Assembly: GCF_020295405.1 (NCBI RefSeq)
Contig: NZ_JADEYP010000003.1
Span: 62,001-126,000, forward strand
DNA: 64,000 nt
Source: Sphingobacterium bovistauri
Lineage (GTDB): Bacteria > Bacteroidota > Bacteroidia > Sphingobacteriales > Sphingobacteriaceae
Direction: 5' to 3'
The notes beneath the pieces are model-generated. The model was given only the letters and a program-made list of their open reading frames with translations, ran no database searches and was not told the origin of the DNA. The position numbers and the translations under genes were made by a program. Positions 1-9,622 of the stretch are shown here, one piece after another (position 1 is the stretch's first letter; the number at the start of each line of letters is the position of its first letter).

Positions 1-281
1 TAGAGACGCATGGTGACTACGGTAATATTGCGTGTCAATTGGCTAAGAAAATGAAGGTACCATGTATTGATATGCGTAGTATTACTAATAGTTTGCTTTC
101 AGAAATGGGAGAAGAAAAGTCAAAATCTTTATTTCTTCATTTAGATAAAGGGCATAAAAATTATCCGAATGGAGTGAGCGATAATACACACCTTAACGAA
201 TATGGTGCTTCGACACTTTCTAAATTAGTCGTAAAGGAATTGGAAAGACAGAAAATACCACTTAAAAGGTATTTGAAATAG
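1..281 (+). CDS. Rhamnogalacturonan acetylesterase-like SGNH/GDSL hydrolase, C-terminal part
   Basis: The frame is open from the window edge (first whole codon at 3), so this is only the C-terminal end of a gene starting upstream. It contains DNTHLNEYGA, the Asp-x-x-His block that supplies the catalytic Asp and His of SGNH/GDSL esterases, followed by the helix that ends rhamnogalacturonan acetylesterases. The family removes acetyl groups from the rhamnogalacturonan-I backbone so that lyases and hydrolases can reach it. The next three genes are pectinases, which supports this choice over other SGNH esterases. The catalytic Ser block lies outside the window and cannot be checked. Confidence 0.75.
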   Translation, partial: ETHGDYGNIACQLAKKMKVPCIDMRSITNSLLSEMGEEKSKSLFLHLDKGHKNYPNGVSDNTHLNEYGASTLSKLVVKELERQKIPLKRYLK

Positions 282-374
282 CAATATACTGACAACGATT
301 GCATAGAATCTACTTTTATTTAAGGTTGGAACACTGTAAAATTGTTGAAATCGATAACCAATTAGATTTAAAAT

Positions 375-2048
375 ATGATGACGTTAATGAGATTTATGGG
401 TAAGCCTAATACTTTTTTAGGGGTGTTTTTAGGAGTAATCTTTGGATATACTGCTATAGCTCAAACAAAGGAACCTCCTCGTCCTATTATCAAAACCACA
501 TCTTTTCGTGCAGATACAGTTAATGTAAAAGATTTTGGTGCTGTAGGTGATGGTCAATTTTTAAATTCAGAAGCAATAAATAAAGCTATTATTACAATAA
601 ACCAACGTGGAGGTGGAGTCGTGCTGGTTCCGGCAGGATTGTGGTTGACTGGACCTATTGAGATGAAAAGCAATGTTAACCTACATGTTTCTAGGGAAGC
701 AATCTTGTTGTTTTCTAACAAATTTGATGATTACAAAATCGTAGAATCCAATTGGGAGGGCCAGCCGGCTTGGCGCAATCAAAACCCAATTTCAGGTAAA
801 AATCTCGAAAATATTGCGATTACTGGAAAAGGAATTATCGATGGAAATGGAGGTGTTTGGCGTATGGTCAAACGCAATAAGATGACAGATTCACAATGGA
901 AAAATTTAGTAGCGTCTGGAGGTGTTGTCGATGAGAAAACTAAAATTTGGTATCCCTCTGAGGGATCGTTGCGTGGAGCATTAGAAAATCGTGCTGGTAT
1001 TAAGAAACCGGGGTTAACGAAAGAAGATTTTTTGGATGTAAAGGATTATTTAAGACCCAATCTTTTGGTTTTTACACAGTGTAAAAGAATATTAATTGAG
1101 GGTGTTACGATACAAAATTCAGCTGCTTGGAACTTACACCCATTGATGTGCGAGGATTTGATTCTGCGAGATATATTGGTGCGAAATCCGTGGTATGCTC
1201 AAAATGGCGATGGTGTAGATATTGAATCATGTAAAAATGTGTTAGTTGAGGATTGTACATTCGATGTTGGGGATGATGGTATATGTATAAAATCGGGGAG
1301 AGATAAGGCTGGTCGTGACCGTGCTATGCCTACGGAGAATGTAATTATCCGTCGTTCTGTAGTGTATCATGCACATGGTGGTTTTGTGATAGGGAGTGAG
1401 ATGAGTGGGGGTGCGCGTAATATTTGGGTTGAAGATTGTTCATTTATTGGTACAGACATAGGTTTGCGCTTCAAAACTAAAAGAGGTCGTGGTGGTGTCG
1501 TTGAAAATATTTTTATCAATAACATCAATATGGTAGGTATACCTGGTGAAGGTATTTTATTCGATATGTATTATGAAGCAGTGGATCCAATCATTCTTTT
1601 GGGGGATAAAAAAGAAGAAATTAAGGTGGTAAAGTTACCTGTGACAGAAGAAACGCCCCAATTTAAGAACTTCACAATTAAAAATGTCCATATCAATGGA
1701 GCTGACCAAGGTATTTTCTTGAGAGGCTTACCTGAAATGCATGTGAAAAACGTGTCATTTGAAAATATAAATATAGAGGCTGATAAGGGAGTTGAGATAA
1801 TTTCTTCTACTAATATTTCACTAAAAAATATTAGGGTTAATGCTAAAAATACTAATCCTTTAGTTGTTGTCGAAAACAGTGAAAAGATAGCGTTTGATGG
1901 ATTACAACCAATGGGCCCAGTAGATTTATTGATGCGTGTGTCGGGCAGCGAGACGAAGGATATTCGTGCTATTAGGACAGATTTAAAAGGAGTTAAAAAG
2001 AAAAGTGAATTTGTGTACGGAGCTACGGCAAAGGCACTAAATATGTAG
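375..2048 (+). CDS. GH28 polygalacturonase / rhamnogalacturonan hydrolase, secreted
   Basis: A 557-residue pectin hydrolase. The N-terminus is a signal peptide ending near AIAQ, so the enzyme is exported, probably to the periplasm. VNVKDFGAVGDG marks the start of the right-handed beta-helix seen in GH28 proteins. The active-site signatures are present in order: NGDGVD (about residues 277-282), the DDG pair (about 300), GHG-like HGGFVIGS (about 334) and RFKTKRG (about 365), which carries the Arg-x-Lys substrate-binding pair. Length is typical of Bacteroidota exo-acting GH28 enzymes. It lies 7 bp before the GH105 gene and probably shares its transcript. GH28 is firm; homogalacturonan versus rhamnogalacturonan specificity cannot be read from the sequence. 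A 229-residue antisense frame over its end is a shadow. Confidence 0.93.
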   Translation: MMTLMRFMGKPNTFLGVFLGVIFGYTAIAQTKEPPRPIIKTTSFRADTVNVKDFGAVGDGQFLNSEAINKAIITINQRGGGVVLVPAGLWLTGPIEMKSNVNLHVSREAILLFSNKFDDYKIVESNWEGQPAWRNQNPISGKNLENIAITGKGIIDGNGGVWRMVKRNKMTDSQWKNLVASGGVVDEKTKIWYPSEGSLRGALENRAGIKKPGLTKEDFLDVKDYLRPNLLVFTQCKRILIEGVTIQNSAAWNLHPLMCEDLILRDILVRNPWYAQNGDGVDIESCKNVLVEDCTFDVGDDGICIKSGRDKAGRDRAMPTENVIIRRSVVYHAHGGFVIGSEMSGGARNIWVEDCSFIGTDIGLRFKTKRGRGGVVENIFINNINMVGIPGEGILFDMYYEAVDPIILLGDKKEEIKVVKLPVTEETPQFKNFTIKNVHINGADQGIFLRGLPEMHVKNVSFENINIEADKGVEIISSTNISLKNIRVNAKNTNPLVVVENSEKIAFDGLQPMGPVDLLMRVSGSETKDIRAIRTDLKGVKKKSEFVYGATAKALNM

Positions 2049-2054
2049 GAAGAT

Positions 2055-3959
2055 ATGAGAGGAATATTAGTTACTGTATTGTTTTTTGCGTGGACTGTAC
2101 AATCTTTTGGGCAAAAACCTGAATACGAGCGTATGGCTAATACGGCGATGGATAAAGTCGTTGTAGAGTCTAAGTTTGCAACAAATAAGGGATTAAAGTG
2201 GACATATGATCTGGGTGTACCATTAGAGGGTTTGTTGGAGGTTTGGCGTACAACTGCCAATGGGGATTATTTCAACTTTGTCAAGACGTGGATGGATAAA
2301 TATGTAGATAAAGAAGGGAATATTCTGAACTACTCTGCGGAGGAATATAATATCGATCATGTTAAAAACGGCAAAGTTCTAATAGCTCTATTTAAAGCTA
2401 CTGGAGATAAAAGATATTTAAATGCTTGTCATCATTTGTTTGCACAAATGAAAACACATCCTCGAACTAATGAGGGCGGTTTTTGGCACAAGAAAGTTTA
2501 TCCGTATCAAATGTGGTTAGATGGTTTGTATATGGCACAACCATTCTTGACCGAATATGCTACTTTGCTTGATAAGAAGGAATTGTATGATGATATCGTC
2601 AATCAATTCGTGTGGATGGAGAAGAATGCAAGGGATCCTAAAACTGGACTTTTATACCATGGCTGGGACGAATCGCGTGAGCAACGTTGGGCTAACCCGC
2701 AGACGGGTCATTCTCCTCATTTCTGGGGCAGAGGAATGGGCTGGTTTGTATTTGCGCTAGTTGATGTATTGGAGTATTTCCCTGAAGATCATGTAGGTCA
2801 CCAAAAGATAGTTGGGATTTTGCAACGCACAATGGATGCTATTGCTAAATATCAAGATCCAAAAACTGGTGTTTGGTATGATGTGGTGGATCTAGGTCAT
2901 CGAGAAAAAAATTACCATGAAGCTTCTGCTTCAAGTATGTATACATATGCCATGATTAAAGGTGTACGCAGAGGTTATTTGGGAAAAAAATTCATTCCAA
3001 ATATTGAAAAGGCTCGTGCTGGATTACATAAAGAATTTGTAGAAGATGTTTCTGCAACACATATCAATTTGAAAAAAAATGTAGCTGTTTCAGGTTTAGG
3101 CGGTGCTAAGAAATATCGTGATGGTAGCTTTGAGTACTACATGAGTGAGCCCGTGATATCAAATGATCCTAAGGGTGTTGGTCCCTTTATGTTGGTAGAA
3201 ATTGAATATGAAAAATTAAAAAAGGCGCAAGCCATAGGCAAATCTCCTTTGGTCACATTGGATAATTATTACAACAATGAGTACAAAGAGTTTGTTCCAG
3301 GTCTCAAGAAATCATATCACTATTTGTGGGATGGTCAGGATTTCAATGGTTTCCATATTCTAGGTTCTATATTTGATGGATATGGGGCAAAGCTTTCGAC
3401 ATTACGAGATGCGCCTACAACTAAGAATCTAAATGATACCGACATCTATATTATTGTTGATCCAGATAATGCAAAGGATGCCGAAGCCCCAAATTATATG
3501 AATCCGAAAGAAGCACAAGCAGTTGCTAATTGGGTTAAAAAGGGTGGGGTTTTAGTTTTGTTACTCAATGACAAAGGGAATTGTGATTTGGATAAAATCA
3601 ATTTGTTGAGTTCTAAATTCGGTATCACCTTTAATGATGATAGTAGAAATCGTGTACAAGGAAGGAATTTTGAGCAGGGGGCACTTTTACTTCAACCTAA
3701 CGAAATTTTCAAGAAAACATCAAAACTGTATTTGAAGGAAATTTCTACTATTAATGTTGCTAAACCAGCAACTGCTTTAGTACAAGATGCAGGGGATGTA
3801 ATTATGGCAACAGCTAAATATGGCAAAGGAACTGTGTTTGCTTTAGGCGATCCGTGGCTGTACAATGAGTATGTCGATGGGCGGAAATTGCCAAATGATT
3901 TTCAAAACTTTTCTGCAGCCAATGAGTTAGTAGAATGGTTAATAAAACAAGTTAAATGA
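2055..3959 (+). CDS. GH105 unsaturated rhamnogalacturonyl hydrolase with C-terminal DUF4350-like domain
   Basis: A 634-residue protein with a signal peptide ending near SFGQ. The first ~380 residues form the GH105/GH88 (alpha/alpha)6 barrel: WLDGLYMAQPF (about residues 152-162) carries the catalytic Asp of the YteR type, and GHSPHFWGRGMGW and YHEASASSMYTYA line the active site. Such enzymes hydrate the 4,5-unsaturated uronic acid left on oligosaccharides by pectate and rhamnogalacturonan lyases. The remaining ~230 residues look like a DUF4350 Rossmann-like domain (IYIIVDPDN, KKGGVLVLLLND, YGKGTVFALGDPWLYNEY), an arrangement common in Bacteroidota GH105 proteins and of unknown role. The stop overlaps the ATG of the next lyase gene by 4 bp. 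Confidence 0.92.
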   Translation: MRGILVTVLFFAWTVQSFGQKPEYERMANTAMDKVVVESKFATNKGLKWTYDLGVPLEGLLEVWRTTANGDYFNFVKTWMDKYVDKEGNILNYSAEEYNIDHVKNGKVLIALFKATGDKRYLNACHHLFAQMKTHPRTNEGGFWHKKVYPYQMWLDGLYMAQPFLTEYATLLDKKELYDDIVNQFVWMEKNARDPKTGLLYHGWDESREQRWANPQTGHSPHFWGRGMGWFVFALVDVLEYFPEDHVGHQKIVGILQRTMDAIAKYQDPKTGVWYDVVDLGHREKNYHEASASSMYTYAMIKGVRRGYLGKKFIPNIEKARAGLHKEFVEDVSATHINLKKNVAVSGLGGAKKYRDGSFEYYMSEPVISNDPKGVGPFMLVEIEYEKLKKAQAIGKSPLVTLDNYYNNEYKEFVPGLKKSYHYLWDGQDFNGFHILGSIFDGYGAKLSTLRDAPTTKNLNDTDIYIIVDPDNAKDAEAPNYMNPKEAQAVANWVKKGGVLVLLLNDKGNCDLDKINLLSSKFGITFNDDSRNRVQGRNFEQGALLLQPNEIFKKTSKLYLKEISTINVAKPATALVQDAGDVIMATAKYGKGTVFALGDPWLYNEYVDGRKLPNDFQNFSAANELVEWLIKQVK

Positions 3960-4996
3960 TGAAAACAAGGGTATTGATTAGTTTGATAGGGCTGCTAACA
4001 GTATGTAGTTGCAAAGCTCAGAAACAAGATTCTAAGCAGACGGATCGATGGGATCGTATATTGGTTTACCAGCTTCCAAATGGAGGGTGGCCAAAGCACT
4101 ATACAGATGGTAATGCTACAGACTATTCAAAATCACTGACAAAAGATATTCTAAATAAGATTGTCAAGGAGGACAAAGCTGCGACAATCGATAATCGCGC
4201 GACAACGAAAGAGATAGAGGAGCTAGTAGAAGCTTATCAAAAAACCGGTAAAACACCATACAAAGAGGCTGTAATTCGTGGAGTAGCCTACTTGCTAGCG
4301 GCACAATATGCTAATGGTGGTTTTCCGCAGTATTATCCAGACACCAAAGGGTATCGTAGTCAAATTACCTTTAATGATAATGCGATGATTAATGCCCTTA
4401 CTGTATTACGAAATGTAAGTAATACCGAAGACGGGTATAATTTCATATCAGAAGAGATGCGTCAAAAAGCTAATCTTGCAGTACAAAAAGGTGTCTCTTG
4501 TATACTAAAGACACAGGTCCTTGTGAATGGTGAATATACGATATGGGCTGCGCAGTACGATGAGCACTTTAAACCTGCTCAAGCACGTAAGTTTGAGCCT
4601 GTGGCTCTGGCAACTGGCGAATCTGTTGGAGTTGTACGTTTTCTCATGAAAGAGAAACCCACTCAAGAAATCATTACAGCAATAGAAGGTGCTGTAAAAT
4701 GGTTTGAAAAAAATCAAATTGCAGGTTATTCTTTCGAAATTAAGCAGAATGCTAATGGTAAAGTTGAGCGTAATTTGGTCGTAAATCCTGATGGGGTGGT
4801 TTGGAGTAGATTCTATGAAATTGGCACTAACAGACCAATTTTCGGAGATCGTGATGACGCTGTTCATTATGACTTCAATGAAATCTCTGAAGAACGAAAG
4901 AATGGATATTCGTGGTACGGTAACTGGGCTTCGAATTTGCTACAAAGTAATTATCCTAAATGGTTAAAATCAATTAATTCAAATACTAATAAATAA
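3956..4996 (+). CDS. PL10 pectate lyase, lipoprotein
   Basis: A 346-residue polysaccharide lyase. It has a lipoprotein-type leader (LLTVCSCKAQ), so it is probably lipid-anchored. Family 10 landmarks are NGGWPKH near the N-terminus, ATIDNRATTKE, the conserved GGFPQYYPDTKGY..ITFNDNAM block, WAAQYD, and the C-terminal VWSRFYEIGTNRPIFGDRD segment. PL10 cleaves de-esterified homogalacturonan by beta-elimination, producing the unsaturated ends that the GH105 product processes. The start ATG overlaps the preceding stop (ATGA), implying translational coupling. Length matches single-domain PL10 enzymes. Confidence 0.92.
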   Translation: MMKTRVLISLIGLLTVCSCKAQKQDSKQTDRWDRILVYQLPNGGWPKHYTDGNATDYSKSLTKDILNKIVKEDKAATIDNRATTKEIEELVEAYQKTGKTPYKEAVIRGVAYLLAAQYANGGFPQYYPDTKGYRSQITFNDNAMINALTVLRNVSNTEDGYNFISEEMRQKANLAVQKGVSCILKTQVLVNGEYTIWAAQYDEHFKPAQARKFEPVALATGESVGVVRFLMKEKPTQEIITAIEGAVKWFEKNQIAGYSFEIKQNANGKVERNLVVNPDGVVWSRFYEIGTNRPIFGDRDDAVHYDFNEISEERKNGYSWYGNWASNLLQSNYPKWLKSINSNTNK

Positions 4997-5009
4997 CTCG
5001 AATAAATAC

Positions 5010-6416
5010 ATGAAAATATTGTCTACCGAAATACTTCAAGACATATCTGCCGAAAAAGTACAAATTCCAACTACTGAATCTTTTGCATATCCTGAAAAGG
5101 TTATTCAATTTGGTACTGGAGTATTATTGCGTGGTTTACCTGATTATTATATCGATAAAGCGAATAAGAAGCAACTATTTAAAGGGCGTGTAGTTGTTGT
5201 TAAATCTACAACTACAGGTTCTGTGGAAGATTTTTTAAGCCAAGAAGGACTGTATACGGTTTGTGTGAAAGGAATTGAGGATGGTAAAGAAAGAGAAGAG
5301 TACATCATCAACAATTCTATTACTAGGGTGCTAGAGGCTGCTTCTCAGTGGGCAGAAATTTTAAAGATAGCTGAAAGCTCAGACTTAGAAGTAATTATTA
5401 GCAACACAACAGAAGTTGGTATTGTTTCGAGTGATGACAAAGTAACCGATTTACCTCCATCATCTTTTCCAGGAAAATTACTTAATCTTCTATACCACCG
5501 CTATCAGACGTTCAATGGCGATACATCAAAAGGATTAGTGATTCTTCCTACAGAATTAATCAGTGATAATGCGACCGTATTAAAAGATATAGTGTTAACA
5601 TTAGCTGAAAAAAATAACTTGGAAGGGAGTTTCATACATTGGTTGTCTGAAGCAAATGACTTTTGTAATACATTAGTTGATCGTATAGTTCCCGGAAAGT
5701 TGCCTGAGGAGGTTCAGATGGAAACGAATAAGCAACTTGGTTACAGCGATAATCTAATGATTATGGCAGAGCCTTTCAGGTTGTGGGCTATAGAATCCTC
5801 ATCAGATCGCGTGAGGGATAAGTTGTCATTTGCTCAAGCTGATGATAGCGTTTTAATTGTTCCTTCGATTGTTAAATATAAAGAGATCAAACTTCGTTTG
5901 TTGAATGCAACGCATACATTCACTTGTGCTGCAGCTATATTGGCAGGATTCAAAACAGTGAAAGAAGCAATGCAAAATGAAATTTTCAGATCATATGTGC
6001 AGCAGCTGATGAGACAAGAAATAGGTCCTTCTATTGTCGGATTGGAGATTACGGAGGAAGAAGCTAGACAGTTTTCTGATAAAGTTGTTGATCGTTTTAG
6101 TAATCCTTTTTTGGATCACCAATGGACAGCAATTGCAATGAATTATAGTTCAAAAGTAGCGATGCGATGCGTGCCTTTGTTAGGGAAATGGTATGCTAAA
6201 TTTCAAAGTCCTCCAAAATTAATGGCTTTTGGAATAGCTGCTTTCCTAAAAATGCATGTCCAGCAGGAAGGAGTGTCTACAGATGACATTATTAAAGATC
6301 AAAAAATATGGGGCGCTGATCTGACAGCTTATCCCCAATTTGTGAATACAATTAACGATAATTTAGAGAAGATTGCTTCGCAAGGTATTGTTAAAACATT
6401 ATCGGCTATTAAGTAA
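5010..6416 (+). CDS. uxaB: Tagaturonate reductase (altronate oxidoreductase)
   Basis: A 468-residue cytosolic NADH-dependent oxidoreductase of the long-chain mannitol dehydrogenase family; it reduces D-tagaturonate to D-altronate. VIQFGTGVLLRGLPDYYID is the N-terminal nucleotide-binding loop, VVVKSTTTGS follows, and KLRLLNATHTFTCAAAILAG carries the conserved Lys/Asn/His catalytic region. It lies 13 bp after the lyase gene and its stop directly abuts the uxaA ATG, so the degradative enzymes and the intracellular pathway form one operon. Because uxaA and uxaC follow, tagaturonate is preferred over fructuronate or mannitol as substrate. Confidence 0.93.
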   Translation: MKILSTEILQDISAEKVQIPTTESFAYPEKVIQFGTGVLLRGLPDYYIDKANKKQLFKGRVVVVKSTTTGSVEDFLSQEGLYTVCVKGIEDGKEREEYIINNSITRVLEAASQWAEILKIAESSDLEVIISNTTEVGIVSSDDKVTDLPPSSFPGKLLNLLYHRYQTFNGDTSKGLVILPTELISDNATVLKDIVLTLAEKNNLEGSFIHWLSEANDFCNTLVDRIVPGKLPEEVQMETNKQLGYSDNLMIMAEPFRLWAIESSSDRVRDKLSFAQADDSVLIVPSIVKYKEIKLRLLNATHTFTCAAAILAGFKTVKEAMQNEIFRSYVQQLMRQEIGPSIVGLEITEEEARQFSDKVVDRFSNPFLDHQWTAIAMNYSSKVAMRCVPLLGKWYAKFQSPPKLMAFGIAAFLKMHVQQEGVSTDDIIKDQKIWGADLTAYPQFVNTINDNLEKIASQGIVKTLSAIK

Positions 6417-8066
6417 ATGAAAGCAAAGGTATTACGAATTCATCCCCAAGACAATGTGCTTGTTGCGTTGAAAGATTTGAGTAAAGATGAGCGTATTGTA
6501 TATGACGGAATAGAATATATAGTAACGGAAGAGATTCCTGCTAAACATAAATTCTTTATGCAAGATATGCAATCACAGGACGAAGTGTATATGTATGGTG
6601 TATTGGTCGGAAAAGTACAATTTCCAGTTCTCAAAGGATCTAGAATGAACACTGAAAATACTAAGCATGCTGTAGAACCTTATGAATTTAGACCTTTTAA
6701 TCAAGAAGAATGGAAGGCTCCTGATGTGTCAAAATTCAAAGGAAGAACTTTCAAAGGTTTTGTAAGAGATGATGGAAGAGTAGGGACTGCAAATTATTGG
6801 TTATTTATCCCAACAGTTTTCTGTGAAAATAGAAACTTAGATATTATCAAAGAAGCATTATATGATGTGCTTGGCTATTCGGTTTCGGACAAATATAAAA
6901 GTTTTGCTAATGATCTACTATCAGCATATCGAGAAGGTCAAGATCTTAATTCATTAAGTTTGGATCAATTAAGTACGCCAGTATATACCCAAAAGCGTGT
7001 TTTTGAGAATGTTGATGGGATTAAATTTTTGAATCATCAAGGTGGATGTGGTGGTATTCGTCAGGATGCAGCCGTTTTAGGAAAGCTTTTAGCTGCGTAT
7101 GCCGACCATCCAAATGTAGCTGGAGTTACAATTTTAAGTCTTGGGTGCCAAAATTTGCAACTACAAGAACTTGTGGATGAAATCAAACAAAGAAATCCAA
7201 ATTTTAATAAACCATTATACACTTTCGAGCAGCAAAAGTCACTAAGTGAGGAGAGCTTGGTTAAAGAGGCTATTAAAAGGACTTTTGAAGGATTGCAACA
7301 AATTAATCAATTTAAAAGACAGGAAGTGCCTATTAGTAAGTTGACACTGGGTGTGAAATGTGGAGGAAGTGATGGATTCAGTGGTATCTCTGCTAATCCA
7401 GCTGTTGGTTATGCTTCTGATTTATTGGTGGCACTAGGCGGTAAAGTATTATTAGCTGAGTTTCCTGAGTTATGTGGGGCTGAGCAAAATCTTATTGATC
7501 GCACAATTGAGCCCGAAGCTTCTCGCAAATTTATTAAACTTATGAGGGCATATAGTGAATCTGCAGAACGCGTTGGTTCAGGGTTTCACATGAATCCTTC
7601 TCCAGGGAATATCCGTGATGGATTGATTACAGATGCGATAAAAAGCAATGGTGCCGCTAAAAAGGGAGGAACCTCGCCTGTGGTTGATGTATTAGACTAT
7701 ACAGAAGAAGCAACGAAAGAAGGCTTAAATTTGGTGTGTACACCAGGAAATGATGTAGAAGCTACCACAGGAAAAGCAGCTTCTGGTGCTACATTAATAT
7801 TGTTTACTACAGGTCTAGGTACGCCAACAGGCAACCCAATTTGTCCTGTTATTAAGGTCGCTACGAATAATGATTTAGCCAATAGGATGGCAGATATTAT
7901 TGATATCAACACAGGGTCTGTGATTGAAGGCGAGAAGACCATTGAAGAGATGGGCGAAGAGATTTTAGAATATTGTATTCAAGCAGCGAGTGGCGAAGTT
8001 ACTCCAAAGGCTGTATTATTGAATCAAGATGATTTTATTCCTTGGAAAAGAGGCGTTAGCCTTTAA
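6417..8066 (+). CDS. uxaA: Altronate dehydratase
   Basis: A 549-residue dehydratase converting D-altronate to 2-keto-3-deoxy-D-gluconate. The N-terminal ~95 residues form the SAF-like domain (VLRIHPQDNVLVALKDL), and the rest is the UxaA/GarD domain, recognised by FKGFVRDDGRVGTANYW, HQGGCGG, LGCQNLQL, KCGGSDGFSGISANPAVG and FTTGLGTPTGNP. The conserved Cys residues fit the metal dependence of the family. Full length, so the single-gene form rather than the split form. The start directly abuts the uxaB stop; uxaC follows 13 bp later. Confidence 0.95.
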   Translation: MKAKVLRIHPQDNVLVALKDLSKDERIVYDGIEYIVTEEIPAKHKFFMQDMQSQDEVYMYGVLVGKVQFPVLKGSRMNTENTKHAVEPYEFRPFNQEEWKAPDVSKFKGRTFKGFVRDDGRVGTANYWLFIPTVFCENRNLDIIKEALYDVLGYSVSDKYKSFANDLLSAYREGQDLNSLSLDQLSTPVYTQKRVFENVDGIKFLNHQGGCGGIRQDAAVLGKLLAAYADHPNVAGVTILSLGCQNLQLQELVDEIKQRNPNFNKPLYTFEQQKSLSEESLVKEAIKRTFEGLQQINQFKRQEVPISKLTLGVKCGGSDGFSGISANPAVGYASDLLVALGGKVLLAEFPELCGAEQNLIDRTIEPEASRKFIKLMRAYSESAERVGSGFHMNPSPGNIRDGLITDAIKSNGAAKKGGTSPVVDVLDYTEEATKEGLNLVCTPGNDVEATTGKAASGATLILFTTGLGTPTGNPICPVIKVATNNDLANRMADIIDINTGSVIEGEKTIEEMGEEILEYCIQAASGEVTPKAVLLNQDDFIPWKRGVSL

Positions 8067-8079
8067 ATTATAAACGATT

Positions 8080-9480
8080 ATGAAAAATTTTTTGGACGAA
8101 AATTTCCTATTACAAAGTAAGTCTGCACAGGAGTTGTATCACAACTACTCCAAATCAATGCCGATTATTGATTACCATAACCATCTAATTCCAGAGCAAA
8201 TTGCAAATAATACACAGTTTGAAAACATCACACAGGTTTGGTTGAATGGTGATCATTATAAGTGGCGAGCTATGCGCGCTCACGGGGTGAATGAAAAATA
8301 CATAACGGGAGATGCAACGGACAAGGAGAAGTTCCTTAAATGGGCTGAAACAGTCCCTTATACAATGCGAAATCCATTATATCACTGGACTCATCTCGAA
8401 TTGCAGCGCTATTTTGGTATCCATGACTTATTAAGCCCTGAGACAGCTGAAGCAATTTGGGAAAAGACAATGGAAAAATTGCAATCTTCAGATTATTCAG
8501 TTCGTGGGTTGCTTAAGATGATGAATGTACAAGTAGTATGTACTACGGACGATCCTGTAGATAGTCTTGAGTACCATCAGAAGTTTGCTAGTGAAAATAC
8601 CTCGTTGCGTATGCTGCCTGCTTTTCGACCTGATAAGGCTATGAATTCAGATGATATTAAAGCGCTAAATTCATATATCAATCAGTTAGAAGCTGTAGTA
8701 AGTAGATCTATCGGTTCATTACAAGATTATTTAAGTGCTTTAAAGGAAAGACACGATTTTTTTGCAGCAAATGGTTGTTCAGTGTCTGATCACGGTTTAG
8801 AACAGGTATATGCGGAGGATTATACAGATGAAGAAATTGCAGCTATTTTTGCTAAGATTAGATCTAATCAATCGCTGTCGACGCTTGAAAATCTGAAATT
8901 CAAATCAGCAATGTTGATTTATTTTGCGGAATGGGATCACGAAAAGGGCTGGGTTCAACAGTATCATTTAGGAGCATTGCGCAATAATAATTCACGTATG
9001 CTGCGTGAGCTTGGTCCAGATACGGGCTGGGATTCTATAGGAGATTTCAGTCAAGCACGTGCTTTATCTAAGTTTTTAAATCGATTAGACAATCAAGATA
9101 AATTAACTAAAACCATTATTTATAACCTCAATCCAGCGGATAATGAATTGATGGCGACAATGATTGGAAATTTCAACGATGGATCAGTGGCTGGGAAAAT
9201 CCAATTTGGATCGGCTTGGTGGTTCTTGGATCAAAAAGATGGGATGACCAAACAAATCAATGCGTTGTCAAATATGGGCTTGCTGAGCCGTATGGTAGGT
9301 ATGTTGACGGATTCACGTTCATTTCTATCTTTCCCTCGTCATGAGTATTTCAGACGTTTGTTGTGTGATATTTTTGGGCAAGATATCGAAAATGGAGAAC
9401 TTCCTAATGACATCGAGTGGGTAGGAAAATTAGTTCAAGATATCAGTTATAACAACGCTAAAGAGTATTTCAAATTTTAA
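8080..9480 (+). CDS. uxaC: Glucuronate/galacturonate isomerase
   Basis: A 466-residue uronate isomerase catalysing D-galacturonate to D-tagaturonate (and D-glucuronate to D-fructuronate), the first intracellular step. The amidohydrolase-like fold is indicated by MPIIDYHNHLIP (His-x-His), NPLYHWTHLELQRYFGI, VVCTTDDPVDSLEYHQ, RMLRELGPDTGWDSIGDF and MLTDSRSFLSFPRHEYFRRLLCD. Length matches the family. It is the last gene of the uxaB-uxaA-uxaC run; the next gene is the LacI regulator after a 142-bp gap with inverted repeats. Confidence 0.95.
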   Translation: MKNFLDENFLLQSKSAQELYHNYSKSMPIIDYHNHLIPEQIANNTQFENITQVWLNGDHYKWRAMRAHGVNEKYITGDATDKEKFLKWAETVPYTMRNPLYHWTHLELQRYFGIHDLLSPETAEAIWEKTMEKLQSSDYSVRGLLKMMNVQVVCTTDDPVDSLEYHQKFASENTSLRMLPAFRPDKAMNSDDIKALNSYINQLEAVVSRSIGSLQDYLSALKERHDFFAANGCSVSDHGLEQVYAEDYTDEEIAAIFAKIRSNQSLSTLENLKFKSAMLIYFAEWDHEKGWVQQYHLGALRNNNSRMLRELGPDTGWDSIGDFSQARALSKFLNRLDNQDKLTKTIIYNLNPADNELMATMIGNFNDGSVAGKIQFGSAWWFLDQKDGMTKQINALSNMGLLSRMVGMLTDSRSFLSFPRHEYFRRLLCDIFGQDIENGELPNDIEWVGKLVQDISYNNAKEYFKF

Positions 9481-9484
9481 TGTA

Positions 9485-9505
9485 TTTAGGTCTCATACAC
9501 CTAAA
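9485..9505. promoter_or_regulatory. Inverted repeat downstream of uxaC (candidate operator)
   Basis: TTTAGGT, 7 bp, ACCTAAA: perfect 7-bp arms starting 5 bp after the uxaC stop. No T-run follows, so it is a poor intrinsic terminator. It shares the TTAGGT/ACCTAA half-sites with the palindrome at 9594-9611, which suggests a binding site for the LacI-family protein encoded next. Inference only. Confidence 0.4.
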
Positions 9506-9593
9506 AATAAATAAGTTAGTCGTTAATAATGTGTAAACTTAAAGTGGGTATGGGCATGGATTTGTCCGTACTTACTTTACTTTTTGAAAAAAT

Positions 9594-9611
9594 TTAGGTA
9601 TACTTACCTAA
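9594..9611. promoter_or_regulatory. Palindrome directly before the LacI gene (candidate autoregulatory operator)
   Basis: TTAGGTA, TACT, TACCTAA: perfect 7-bp arms with a 4-bp spacer, ending 11 bp before the regulator's ATG at 9623. The position would let a bound repressor block its own transcription or early elongation. It shares half-sites with 9485-9505, with a 6-bp instead of 7-bp gap between the TTAGGT and ACCTAA cores. Confidence 0.5.
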
Positions 9612-9622
9612 ATTACCTATTT

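Noticed and set aside
1571..2260. 229-residue open frame on the - strand
   Set aside because: Antisense to well-supported GH28 and GH105 genes; low-complexity Ser/Thr/Phe-rich translation, no family features.
9584..9622. Upstream TTG start for the LacI-family gene
   Set aside because: It would add 13 unconserved residues and span the palindrome at 9594-9611; the ATG at 9623 gives the normal LacI N-terminus.
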